Program-made: the position numbers and the translations under genes
Assembly: GCA_964549635.1 (NCBI GenBank)
Contig: CAZJVJ010000001.1
Location: 1-64,000, forward strand
DNA: 64,000 nucleotides
Direction of reading: 5' to 3'
Source: VGNY01 sp964549635
GTDB lineage: Bacteria; Chloroflexota; Dehalococcoidia; GIF9; UBA5629
In this document: piece by piece, positions 33,762 through 42,436 of the stretch
How the letters are laid out: every line of letters begins with the position of its first letter
Position numbering within the stretch: position 1 is the first letter of the stretch
Notes under the pieces: generated by a model
Databases searched by the model: none
Told to the model about the DNA's origin: nothing
The model's input: the letters and a program-made list of their open reading frames with translations, nothing else

Positions 33762-34790
33762 GTGAAATGTCCACAGTGCCAAACCGACAATAACGAGGCT
33801 GCGCAGTTCTGCGGCAATTGTGGGGCAGGGCTGGTGAAGGTCTGTCCCCGCTGCGATACGAATAATCCGCCTCAATATGCTTTCTGCGGTGAGTGCGGGT
33901 ATGATTTGCGCTCTACACCGGTCGCCACACACGGTTTTGCCGTTCCGATGACTGAAACGGCAGAACCGTCACCGCCTCTAACCGGGGAACCATTATCCGA
34001 GGCTACTGCTCCAATGACAACAGCGCCCGAGCAGGCACCCCAGATATTAAGCCCAACTACAGCAACAACACAGCAGCTTAAAGTACAGCAAAAGATACCA
34101 ACAGGCATAAGAGAGCTTGACGAGCTTATCGGGGGAGGTTTCATTAACAATAAAGTCTACCTGATTAGCGGAGAACCTGGTACTGGCAAGACCGTCTTCG
34201 GATTGCAGCATCTTTTTTACGGACTTATTACAGGTGAAAATGGCATCTATGTATCCACCGAGGAAAAGCCAGACCACCGTATTACGGACGCCAGGTCACT
34301 GGGCTGGGATTTCAGCAAATACGTCCACGAACACAAACTAGCGCTTCTCGATGTGTCGCACCACTTTGCTGAGCTGCGTTCTCGCAAGGTAAAAGCAGTC
34401 GATTTTCGGACCATCGTAGCGGATATCTCCAAACTTGCCAAATTGATAAACGCCAGGCGGATCGTCATTGACCCCATAGCACCTCTGCTTTCGGACAGGA
34501 AATGCTTATTCGCCATTCAGGAATACATTAGAAACCTTATATTTGCCATGGAAGATAACCTCAACTGCACAGTTTTGATTACGTCCGGGGTACCATCCGG
34601 GACTTCAGCCCTATCCCTTTACGGTATCGAGGAGTTCCTCGCCGACGGGATAATCGTGCTAGGTTTCGCCTTGCGAGACAACCAGCGCGTCCGCATACTT
34701 TCAGTCCGAAAGATGCCCAGCATTTTAAACGACCTAAATGACCACATTTTCGACATTCACCCCCACCGAGGCATAGTACTCAGAGAATAG
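33762..34790 (+). CDS. Double zinc ribbon plus KaiC/RAD55-like RecA ATPase
   Basis: 342 residues, GTG start with AGAGGA upstream. Two zinc ribbons open the protein (CPQC..CGNCG and CPRC..CGECG, residues 3-47), then a Pro/Thr-rich linker to about 100, then a KaiC-like core with GEPGTGKTVF as Walker A and RIVIDPIAPLLSD as Walker B. Such proteins act in signalling or switch control in bacteria and archaea. It lies next to an HD-GYP response regulator, but 134 bp apart. Its partner is not known. Confidence 0.85.
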   Translation: MKCPQCQTDNNEAAQFCGNCGAGLVKVCPRCDTNNPPQYAFCGECGYDLRSTPVATHGFAVPMTETAEPSPPLTGEPLSEATAPMTTAPEQAPQILSPTTATTQQLKVQQKIPTGIRELDELIGGGFINNKVYLISGEPGTGKTVFGLQHLFYGLITGENGIYVSTEEKPDHRITDARSLGWDFSKYVHEHKLALLDVSHHFAELRSRKVKAVDFRTIVADISKLAKLINARRIVIDPIAPLLSDRKCLFAIQEYIRNLIFAMEDNLNCTVLITSGVPSGTSALSLYGIEEFLADGIIVLGFALRDNQRVRILSVRKMPSILNDLNDHIFDIHPHRGIVLRE

Positions 34791-34924
34791 CAACATTAAA
34801 ATAGAAGCTAACAATAACACCAAATATATTTTCTCAGACAAATGGTACAAAGGCTTGCCTCATTCCCCTTTTTAGCCCCGCGATGGTATTATAAGAATAA
34901 ATCAAGGTTATTCCAAATAGACTG

Positions 34925-35998
34925 ATGAACAACGAACAAAACAAAGCAATAATCATGGTGGTAGATGATGAAGCAAGGGTCAGGGAGGTAATATCGCGAA
35001 GGTTAATTGACTCAGGCTACAAATGTACCACAGCTGTTGATGGCAGCAGCGCATTAAAGATACTGAAGTCCGAACCCGTAGACCTCGTATTACTCGATAT
35101 CAATATGCCGCGGAAATCCGGCGTAGAGGTATTAAAGGAAATTCAGACCAAGCATCCAAATACCGCCGTTATAATGGTAACTGCCATAGCCGAAGTGGAA
35201 ACAGCCATCAACTGCATGAAAATGGGGGCTTACGACTACATCATCAAACCTGTTGACTCAAAAATATTACAGATAAGCATCGGCAGAGCTTTAGAGAAAA
35301 GAAAGCTGATACTGGAAAATAGAGCTTATCAGCTGGAACTTGAAAAAAAGGTCAGAGAACAGACTGAAAAGATACGCCAGTCATTTATCAACGCCGTTAC
35401 TGCGCTTGCTAACGCCTTGGAAGCCAAAGACAAATACACTAAAGGGCATTCTGAAAGGGTCACTCAGATTGCCGTCGCTATCGCCGAGAAACTGTGTATC
35501 CCTCCAGAAAGAGTCGAGAAAATACGTCTCGCCGGTTTGCTTCATGATATTGGTAAAATAGGAATACCGGAAACAGTCCTAAACAAGCCTGGAAGACTCA
35601 CTGACGAAGAATTTGAGCTTATAAAGTCCCACTGTGAAATGGGGAAACGCATCCTATCACCCATAATAGAGGACAATGAGGTACTTGATATAGTTTTGCA
35701 TCACCACGAGCGATATGATGGGACTGGCTACCCTGACGGGCTATCCGCCGAGCAGCTATCACCGGGCGCTAAAATTGTGGCAGTCGCGGAAGCATATGAT
35801 GCTATACTGTCGCAGGGCGCAAAGGTGCTAGCAGTTGCCGACGCCTATGACGCTATGACCTCCGAACGACCTTATAGACCCGCAATGTCCCACGAAGCTG
35901 CCTGCGCTGAACTTAAGAGGGGCAAAGGGACCCAGTTCGACCCAATCATAGTGGATATTTTCCTACAGAAAGTCGCCCCAGACATAAAACAACAGTAG
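34925..35998 (+). CDS. Response regulator with HD-GYP domain
   Basis: 357 residues: a receiver domain (residues 10-125, phospho-acceptor Asp in VLLDINMP, Lys in YIIKPVD), a coiled-coil linker, and an HD-GYP domain (AGLLHDIGKIGIPE, LHHHERYDGTGYPDGL) that hydrolyses cyclic di-GMP. A 17-residue segment near the end of the domain is present twice (GAKIVAVAEAYDA and GAKVLAVADAYDA), from a 51-bp tandem duplication at 35765-35866. The extra copy lengthens a helix that lines the metal site in related proteins. No histidine kinase is adjacent. Confidence 0.93.
   Translation: MNNEQNKAIIMVVDDEARVREVISRRLIDSGYKCTTAVDGSSALKILKSEPVDLVLLDINMPRKSGVEVLKEIQTKHPNTAVIMVTAIAEVETAINCMKMGAYDYIIKPVDSKILQISIGRALEKRKLILENRAYQLELEKKVREQTEKIRQSFINAVTALANALEAKDKYTKGHSERVTQIAVAIAEKLCIPPERVEKIRLAGLLHDIGKIGIPETVLNKPGRLTDEEFELIKSHCEMGKRILSPIIEDNEVLDIVLHHHERYDGTGYPDGLSAEQLSPGAKIVAVAEAYDAILSQGAKVLAVADAYDAMTSERPYRPAMSHEAACAELKRGKGTQFDPIIVDIFLQKVAPDIKQQ
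35765..35866 (+). repeat. Diverged 51-bp in-frame tandem duplication
   Basis: Units 35765-35815 and 35816-35866 each code 17 residues with 11 identical positions (GAK.-.AVA.AYDA..S.). The DNA has drifted, mostly at third positions, so the duplication is not recent and the reading frame was kept. Confidence 0.75.
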
Positions 35999-36248
35999 CA
36001 ATCAAGGCTCCAGCTAACCAGAAGACAAAAATAGTCGGTCCCCGCCATGGAGTCTTAGATTATTCAAGATTACCTGGTTATATGCTTGGGTACAGTCCTA
36101 AAAGTACGCCCTCACCTCCAAGGCTATACTCTAAGATTGCCTAAGCCAAATCCCATCCCCAAAATGATAAATCGGCCCGTCAAAGTATGTATGTCTGATA
36201 GAGACAATTAGCGGGAAAAAACGGTTTGGAAGTATAATAACCAGTGTC
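35999..36248. other. Intergenic region upstream of the heme cluster
   Basis: 250 bases before ahbC. I see no gene or RNA. A TATAAT at 36233-36238 lies 10 bp before the ahbC ATG, with no matching -35, so a very short leader or leaderless transcript is possible. Confidence 0.4.
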
Positions 36249-37412
36249 ATGATATCGGTGTCGAGGCTGCTGTGCGACGCAATAGGACCGGGGGACAACC
36301 TGCGCTATAGTAGTCCGAGCAATTCCAGCAACACACATGCGCCTATAGTCGTCTGGAACTGCACCACAAGGTGCAACCTCAATTGCATCCATTGCTACAG
36401 CAACGCCGGAGACAAAGACCCTGGAGATGTCCTGCACACTGAAGAGGCAAAGTCCTTTATCCATAGCCTAGCTGACTTCGGCGTGCCGGCGCTCTTGTTT
36501 TCAGGTGGTGAACCTTTGCTTAGAGAGGACATCTTTCAGCTGGCTAGTCTGGCTAGAGAATTGGGGTTGCGCACAGTTCTATCCACAAACGGCACTCTTA
36601 TTTCCAAAAATATGGCTAATAAAATAAAAGATGTTGGCTTTGCCGAAGTGGGAATAAGCCTTGATGGCATCGGCAGTAAGAACGATAACTTTCGTGGCAA
36701 AAGAGGAGCTTACTTAGCCGCCTTAAGGGGTATTCGAAACTGCATTGCGCTGGGCATAAGGGTATCTTTAAGATTGACCATAACGCGCCATAACTATAGT
36801 GAAATACCAGCTATCTTTGATTTGGTCGAGCATGAAGGTATACAGCGACTCTGTTTTTATCATCTAGTGTATTCGGGTCGTGGCACTGGACTAATAAAAG
36901 AAGACCTGACCCGTTCCCAGACAAGGGCAGTGGTCGACTTAATTTGCCAACGTACCATAGAACTATACCAGCGTGGCGTGGCTAAAGAAGTCCTCACTGT
37001 TGATAACCATGCTGACGGTGTTTATCTCTACCTCAAGTTAAGACAACAGGACCCAGCCCGGGCCGAAAAAGTAATGGCCTTGCTGCGAGCCAATGGTGGC
37101 AACAACTCCGGCATCCGCATAGGTGCGGTTGATGCCTCAGGCAATGTCCACGCCGACCAGTTCTGGCAACATTACTCCTTTGGCAATATACGCCAGCGGA
37201 GCTTCCGTCATATATGGATGGATACCACAGACTTGCTCATGAGGGGCCTCAAAGATAGAAAAAAACTGCTCAAAGGACGCTGCGCCAGATGTCAATATCT
37301 CGATTTGTGTAATGGCAATTTGCGGGTTCGTGCGGAAGCAATTTTTGGCGATATCTGGGCTGAAGACCCGGCATGCTACCTTACTGACGAGGAAATTGGA
37401 CTGGTCCAATGA
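36249..37412 (+). CDS. ahbC: 12,18-didecarboxysiroheme deacetylase (radical SAM)
   Basis: 387 residues. The CX3CX2C cluster is C42, C46, C49 (TRCNLNCIHC). The start MISVSRLLCDAIGPGDNLRY is typical of the AhbC/NirJ group. A C-terminal SPASM-like region holds CARCQYLDLC. AhbC removes the acetate side chains of didecarboxysiroheme to give Fe-coproporphyrin III in the siroheme-dependent heme pathway. Its stop overlaps ahbD by 4 bp. Confidence 0.93.
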   Translation: MISVSRLLCDAIGPGDNLRYSSPSNSSNTHAPIVVWNCTTRCNLNCIHCYSNAGDKDPGDVLHTEEAKSFIHSLADFGVPALLFSGGEPLLREDIFQLASLARELGLRTVLSTNGTLISKNMANKIKDVGFAEVGISLDGIGSKNDNFRGKRGAYLAALRGIRNCIALGIRVSLRLTITRHNYSEIPAIFDLVEHEGIQRLCFYHLVYSGRGTGLIKEDLTRSQTRAVVDLICQRTIELYQRGVAKEVLTVDNHADGVYLYLKLRQQDPARAEKVMALLRANGGNNSGIRIGAVDASGNVHADQFWQHYSFGNIRQRSFRHIWMDTTDLLMRGLKDRKKLLKGRCARCQYLDLCNGNLRVRAEAIFGDIWAEDPACYLTDEEIGLVQ

Positions 37413-38506
37413 CCGAAAAAGAAAACAGCATCGCCAGACTACAAATCGTGGCCTGGGAAATAACCAGAAGCTGCAACTTATTCTGTGCTCACTGTCGTTC
37501 TGCTTCCACGGCTGGTGTCTACCACGGCGAATTATCCACCAAGGAATGTCTATCCCTGGTTGATGGCATACTTGAGGTAGGTAAGCCGACCATGATTTTA
37601 ACCGGGGGCGAGCCTCTGCTGCGCCACGACCTCTTTCACATAGCCGGATATGCGGCACGAAAGGGTCTAAAGGTGGTCATGGGGACTAATGGCACATTAA
37701 TTACTCCAGAAGTGGCACATAGATTAAGAGCAATACCTGTGTCGAGGGTAGCAGTGAGTATCGACTTCCCCACACCAGAACTTCAGGACCGGTTTCGCGG
37801 TAAGACAGGAGCCTTTGAAGCAGCGATGGCAGGAATCGCCAATTTACGCCAAACAGGCATCGAGGTACAGGTCAACAGTACCATCACCAGACTTAACCGT
37901 GAATACCTGAATAAACTCTTGAACCTCGCCCTTAAAGTAGGGGCAGTGGCTTTCCACCCTTTCATGCTGGTACCAACAGGCCGTGGCAGGGAGCTTAAGG
38001 ATATCGAAATGTCTTCAGAAGAATATGAGCAGACACTAGACTGGGTCTACGAAAAACAAAAGGAACTTGGAGGCATAATTTCGCTTAAACCTACAGATGC
38101 CCCCCACTACCAGCGGATAGTCAGACAAAGAGCCAGTAATAATAACCAACCAGAATCAGAACCAAGAAACAATGTGATGACTACAATGACCCGCGGTTGT
38201 CTGGCTGGCACCGGTTTTTGCTTCATATCCTACCGCGGTCAAGTACAAGGATGCGGCTATTTGGACATCGAGGCTGGTAACATAAGAGACCACAGCTTCG
38301 GAGAAATCTGGACGGACTCGGTGCTATTTCGGAAACTAAGGAATCTGTCAAATATTAAAGGTAAGTGCGGTATCTGCGAATACAAAGATGTTTGTGGCGG
38401 TTGCCGAGCCAGGGCCTATGAGTCCACCGGTGATTATCTTGAGGCAGAACCATATTGCATTTATAAGCCATCATCAAGGGGGGATAAACTCCATGGAACT
38501 CGATAG
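37409..38506 (+). CDS. ahbD: Fe-coproporphyrin III decarboxylase, heme synthase (radical SAM)
   Basis: 365 residues. CX3CX2C at C22, C26, C29 (CNLFCAHC) and a C-terminal auxiliary-cluster region (CGICEYKDVCGGCRARAYE). AhbD converts two propionates of Fe-coproporphyrin III to vinyls, the last step to heme. It is coupled to ahbC by a 4-bp overlap and its end overlaps the start of the fused siroheme decarboxylase by 14 bp. Confidence 0.93.
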   Translation: MTEKENSIARLQIVAWEITRSCNLFCAHCRSASTAGVYHGELSTKECLSLVDGILEVGKPTMILTGGEPLLRHDLFHIAGYAARKGLKVVMGTNGTLITPEVAHRLRAIPVSRVAVSIDFPTPELQDRFRGKTGAFEAAMAGIANLRQTGIEVQVNSTITRLNREYLNKLLNLALKVGAVAFHPFMLVPTGRGRELKDIEMSSEEYEQTLDWVYEKQKELGGIISLKPTDAPHYQRIVRQRASNNNQPESEPRNNVMTTMTRGCLAGTGFCFISYRGQVQGCGYLDIEAGNIRDHSFGEIWTDSVLFRKLRNLSNIKGKCGICEYKDVCGGCRARAYESTGDYLEAEPYCIYKPSSRGDKLHGTR

Positions 38507-39482
38507 CACCGACAAAAAGTTGTTAAGTATCATCCAGGCAGAGTTACCTCTACATCCCGAGCCATTCGCTGTCCTCGGGTATCGCTTAAACATGAACAGT
38601 AACGAGGTAATCCGCAGAATTGAACAGCTTAAAAAAGAGGGCATCATCCGCCAGATAGGACCGGTCTTTAATCCAGCCAGCCTAGGTTACCAGACTACTC
38701 TAATAGCTATGAAACTAGCCGCCCACCAGCTTGCTGAAGCTGGCCGTACTATCACCGCACACCCACAGGTAAGCCACTGCTATGAACGTGAGCATGACTT
38801 CAACTTCTGGTTCACGTTGGCGTTGCCGACAGAAGACAACGTAGAAGGCAAGGCACAAGAACTGGGCAAAAGAATCAAGGCAGAAACAACGCTTAACCTT
38901 CCAGCAGTGAAAGTTTTCAAAATAAGAACCTACTTTACCCTCGGCAACGGTAAGTTATCAGCCTCACACCACAGCCAATCGAACGATAAGCAATATAATT
39001 ACCGGGCTAAACTGTCCATGATTCAGCGAGCAATTGTCAATGAATTACAGCAGGACCTCCCTTTAATTGAGAGACCTTTTGATTTAATGGCATCACGCCT
39101 GTCAATGGAGGCGGATGAATTCATACTACATTGCCGTGTTCTTTTACAACTTAGAATAATGAGGCGCTATAGTGCTTCAATCAATCATAACAAATTGGGA
39201 TTTGCCGCCAATGTCATGGCTTGCTGGAAAGTTCCACCCGAGCTGGTAGACTCCGCGGGCAAAATAGCCGCGACATTCCCAGAAATAAGTCATTGCTACG
39301 AAAGGCGAACCAATCCCCTCTGGCCATACAATCTGTTTGCTATGATACACGCCGCTACTAAAGACGAAAGCCAAGCCATTGCTAAAAAGATGTCCGCAGA
39401 GTCCGGGCTTGACGAAAGTGATATGGTCCTGCTTTACACCGCCAGAGAAATCAAAAAAACAAGGATTAGATATAACGTATGA
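38493..39482 (+). CDS. ahbAB: Fused siroheme decarboxylase AhbA-AhbB
   Basis: 329 residues from the ATG at 38493, chosen because AAGGGGGG lies 10 bases upstream; an in-frame start 105 bases earlier lacks support. Two AsnC-like modules follow one another: residues 1-155 (LDSTDKKLLSIIQAELPL, VSHCYEREHDFNFWF) and 175-329 (AIVNELQQDLPLIERPF, ISHCYERRTNPLWPYNLFAM). AhbA and AhbB are normally separate paralogues forming a heterodimer that decarboxylates siroheme at C12 and C18. Here they are one chain with the HCYER motif kept in both halves. Confidence 0.92.
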   Translation: MELDSTDKKLLSIIQAELPLHPEPFAVLGYRLNMNSNEVIRRIEQLKKEGIIRQIGPVFNPASLGYQTTLIAMKLAAHQLAEAGRTITAHPQVSHCYEREHDFNFWFTLALPTEDNVEGKAQELGKRIKAETTLNLPAVKVFKIRTYFTLGNGKLSASHHSQSNDKQYNYRAKLSMIQRAIVNELQQDLPLIERPFDLMASRLSMEADEFILHCRVLLQLRIMRRYSASINHNKLGFAANVMACWKVPPELVDSAGKIAATFPEISHCYERRTNPLWPYNLFAMIHAATKDESQAIAKKMSAESGLDESDMVLLYTAREIKKTRIRYNV

Positions 39483-40144
39483 AACAGCCTGAGTCAATAA
39501 ATCCATACTATCCAGTTTTGCTGAACATTCGGGACAAAAAATGCCTGGTGGTAGGCGGAGGCAGAGTCGCTTTTCGCAAGGTGCAGACGCTTCTTAAACA
39601 CGGTGCCAGCGTGGAAGTGGTCAGCCCCACTTTATGCCCGGAACTTAGTCAACTGGAACAAAACGGACTAATCCAGGTCAAACAGAGGGGTTACAATACA
39701 AAGGATTTGCAAGACGCCTTGATTGCCATAGCAGCAACCGCTGATGCCAAAGTCAACAAAAGCATTGCTGCTGAGGCAAGACAGCTCGGCATACTTGTGA
39801 ACGTGGTCGACGACCCTCAAGCCTCCGATTTTATCGTCCCATCATATTTCACACGCGGTGATATTCTCGTTGCTGTTTCCACCTCAGGCAAGAGCCCGGC
39901 ACTAGCTCGCAAAATAAGAACCGAGCTTGAAAAGAATTTTAACCCGGAATATCCACAACTAGCCCTTATCGCCGATGAGGTACGCTCAGAGTTGAAACAA
40001 CGAGGGATCACAGTAGATAGCGATTCCTGGCAAGAGGTCTTAAGTTCGAATGCTGTGATTGAGCTATCCAAACAAGGTAAAAGTCAAGAAGCCAAAAAAA
40101 TGATGCTCAAAAAACTAATTGGCCCAGAAGGAAAAAGCCTATGA
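39479..40144 (+). CDS. Precorrin-2 dehydrogenase/sirohydrochlorin ferrochelatase (CysG N-terminal type)
   Basis: 221 residues, start overlapping ahbAB by 4 bp. Rossmann fold with GGGRVAFRKVQTLLKHGASV, then TADAKVNKSIA and the SAM-independent siroheme-synthase dimer segment SDFIVPSYFTRGDILVAVSTSG. It oxidises precorrin-2 and, in bifunctional members, inserts iron, producing the siroheme used by AhbA/B. No methyltransferase domain is fused to it. Confidence 0.93.
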   Translation: MKQPESINPYYPVLLNIRDKKCLVVGGGRVAFRKVQTLLKHGASVEVVSPTLCPELSQLEQNGLIQVKQRGYNTKDLQDALIAIAATADAKVNKSIAAEARQLGILVNVVDDPQASDFIVPSYFTRGDILVAVSTSGKSPALARKIRTELEKNFNPEYPQLALIADEVRSELKQRGITVDSDSWQEVLSSNAVIELSKQGKSQEAKKMMLKKLIGPEGKSL

Positions 40145-41406
40145 ATAAGCTTTTTGGCACACAAATTCACGTGGTCGGGGTAAATCACAGCACAACCCCA
40201 ATTGAAATCAGAGAAAAACTGGCAATAAGCAAGGATCACATCACGGACGCGCTATATCTGCTTAGCCGCTATGTGTCGCAGGGAGTTATCTTATCTACAT
40301 GTAACCGGATTGAAATATATTATATTACAGAAGGTAGCTATTCTTCCTCGCCAGGCATCGCTTTTCTTAAAGAATGGGCAAACATTTCTGATGCTGACTT
40401 ACACGCATATCTCTACAGCTACCGCAATGAAGCAGCGGTCAAGCATCTCTTCCGCGTGGCCGCCGGGCTTGATTCGCTAATCATCGGCGAATTTGAGATT
40501 TTAGGTCAGATAAGACAAAGCCTTGAAAAGGCAAGGAGGGCAAACCTCGTTGGGCTGCCACTACAGAACCTGTTTCAGCAAGCTCTAAACGTAGGTAGAC
40601 TTGTCAGGAAGAACACTGGTATCAGCAGGAATGCTCTTTCGGTAAGTTCCGTAGCTGTGGAGCTGGCAGCAAAGACGATAGAAGATTTGACCAAATGCAC
40701 GGCGCTGGTAATCGGTAGCGGCGAAGCTGGACGACTGGTTGCAAAAGCACTGAAGGAAAGGGGCGTCACCCGCATCATCACCACCAGCCGCTCTTATAAG
40801 AAATCCTTCCGGCTCGCCACATTACTTGGTGGCAGGGCAGTCAGCATCGACACCCTTAATCATCAACTTGTTGTCTGTGACATAATAATCAGCTGCACCG
40901 GAGCGCCACATTTCATACTTGACTATAGAACCATACAAACTGCTCTAGAGCATCGGGCTAATAAGCCACTGGTGATTATTGATATAGCTGTCCCTCGAGA
41001 TGTTGAGCCAGAGGTAAAACAGATAGCTAATGTCTTTTTATATGATATTGATGACTTCACCTATCTTTCAGAACTGAATCGCAGACAGAGAGAGGCGGAA
41101 GTAGATAAGGCAATGAAAATTATAGAGGCTGAAGTCAAAAGGTTTATTAGCCGATGGCAAGCCATGGAAGTCAAACCCGTGATTAGTAGCTTGGTGAAAA
41201 AGGCTGAGGATATACGCCAGAGGCAACTCAATCTGACGCTAAAAAAATTGCCTCAACTATCCCCCGAAGAGCAGCAAAGAGTAGATGCCATGACCAAAGC
41301 CATAGTCCAGAAGCTACTTCATGACCCTATCCAATGCCTTAAGAATGATTTCGATAGAACAGAGGACTATGTCGCACTAATTAGGAAACTTTTCAAACTT
41401 GAATAA
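40141..41406 (+). CDS. hemA: Glutamyl-tRNA reductase
   Basis: 421 residues, full length. HSTTPIEIREKLA and the catalytic Cys in LSTCNRIEIYY are clear, with the NADPH domain (VIGSGEAGRLVAKALKERG) and a C-terminal dimer helix. It reduces glutamyl-tRNA(Glu) to glutamate-1-semialdehyde, the first step of C5-pathway tetrapyrrole synthesis. It overlaps the preceding gene by 4 bp. Confidence 0.97.
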   Translation: MNKLFGTQIHVVGVNHSTTPIEIREKLAISKDHITDALYLLSRYVSQGVILSTCNRIEIYYITEGSYSSSPGIAFLKEWANISDADLHAYLYSYRNEAAVKHLFRVAAGLDSLIIGEFEILGQIRQSLEKARRANLVGLPLQNLFQQALNVGRLVRKNTGISRNALSVSSVAVELAAKTIEDLTKCTALVIGSGEAGRLVAKALKERGVTRIITTSRSYKKSFRLATLLGGRAVSIDTLNHQLVVCDIIISCTGAPHFILDYRTIQTALEHRANKPLVIIDIAVPRDVEPEVKQIANVFLYDIDDFTYLSELNRRQREAEVDKAMKIIEAEVKRFISRWQAMEVKPVISSLVKKAEDIRQRQLNLTLKKLPQLSPEEQQRVDAMTKAIVQKLLHDPIQCLKNDFDRTEDYVALIRKLFKLE

Positions 41407-41419
41407 AGGGTAAGCCTGA

Positions 41420-42331
41420 ATGAGAAAAATTAACATTGGCACCCGCGGCAGCAAACTGGCACTTGTTCAAGCTGAATGGGTGCTGACCAAACTGAGAGAA
41501 GCTATTCCCACACTGGAGGCTAGCATCGTCAAAATAACCACCCGTGGTGATCGGGACACCAGTACACCGCTGGACAAATTTGTCGGGCCAGGGGTTTTCG
41601 TTAAAGAAATGGAAAATGCCCTGCTCGATGGCAGGATTGACATGGCAGTACACAGTCTTAAAGACCTGCCCACTGAACTTCCGCAACAGCTTGCACTTGC
41701 TGCAGTAACCGCCAGGCTTGACCCCAGAGATGTCCTCGTTTCTAAGAACAAAAAGCTCGCCGAACTTGCCCCTGGTTCCAGAGTCGGCACAGGAAGCCGC
41801 AGGCGCGCTATTCAGCTACTTGCCTGCCGTCCTAACCTTGAAACATGCGAAATACGTGGAAACGTTGACACACGACTGCGCAAAGTCCTCGATGGTGCAC
41901 TGGACGGCGTTATCTTAGCAGCGGCGGCACTGATACGTTTGGGTTGTGAAGATAAAATAACAGAATATCTGCCTGTAGAACATTTTACGCCAGCGGTAGG
42001 ACAAGGCGCACTGGCAATAGAAATACGCTCTGAAGATATTGAGCTGGCGGCCCTTGTCCGTAAAATAAACCACCAATCAACATGGCATTGCGTAACTGCT
42101 GAACGGAGATTCCTGCAAGCCCTCGGCGGTGGCTGCCGTGCGCCAATAGCTGCCCTAGGTACCATTTCTGGAAACACTTTGAAACTTATCGGAATGGTGG
42201 CGGACAGGCACGGTAACCGCATATTGCGCGCCTCTCAAGAAGGTGATATCACTTCACCTGAAAAAGTTGGCGAACACCTGGCTCAAAAAATGGTGGGCAT
42301 GGGAGCTCTCGAGTTAATTGCGCGCCTTTAG
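41420..42331 (+). CDS. hemC: Porphobilinogen deaminase (hydroxymethylbilane synthase)
   Basis: 303 residues. IGTRGSKLALVQAEWV at the start, VHSLKDLPTELP, and the dipyrromethane-binding Cys in LGGGCRAPIAA. It polymerises four porphobilinogens. It is the last gene of the heme run. hemB, hemL, hemD and the uroporphyrinogen methyltransferase are absent from the window. Confidence 0.97.
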   Translation: MRKINIGTRGSKLALVQAEWVLTKLREAIPTLEASIVKITTRGDRDTSTPLDKFVGPGVFVKEMENALLDGRIDMAVHSLKDLPTELPQQLALAAVTARLDPRDVLVSKNKKLAELAPGSRVGTGSRRRAIQLLACRPNLETCEIRGNVDTRLRKVLDGALDGVILAAAALIRLGCEDKITEYLPVEHFTPAVGQGALAIEIRSEDIELAALVRKINHQSTWHCVTAERRFLQALGGGCRAPIAALGTISGNTLKLIGMVADRHGNRILRASQEGDITSPEKVGEHLAQKMVGMGALELIARL

Positions 42332-42436
42332 AGTAAAATCAAAACCTCTGGTCGTCTTACACCCTCACAAGACTATTTTCCAGGGGGATACGTGTTCTTT
42401 TCCACACTTTTTGCCTTGCCGGCTAACAACAATAAA

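Noticed and set aside
35999..36248. A tRNA or small RNA before ahbC
   Set aside because: No cloverleaf or strong stem-loop could be drawn by eye on either strand.
38388..38492. Longer N-terminus for the fused AhbA-AhbB protein
   Set aside because: It would overlap the conserved C-terminal cysteine region of ahbD and lacks a ribosome-binding site; ATG at 38493 has a strong one.
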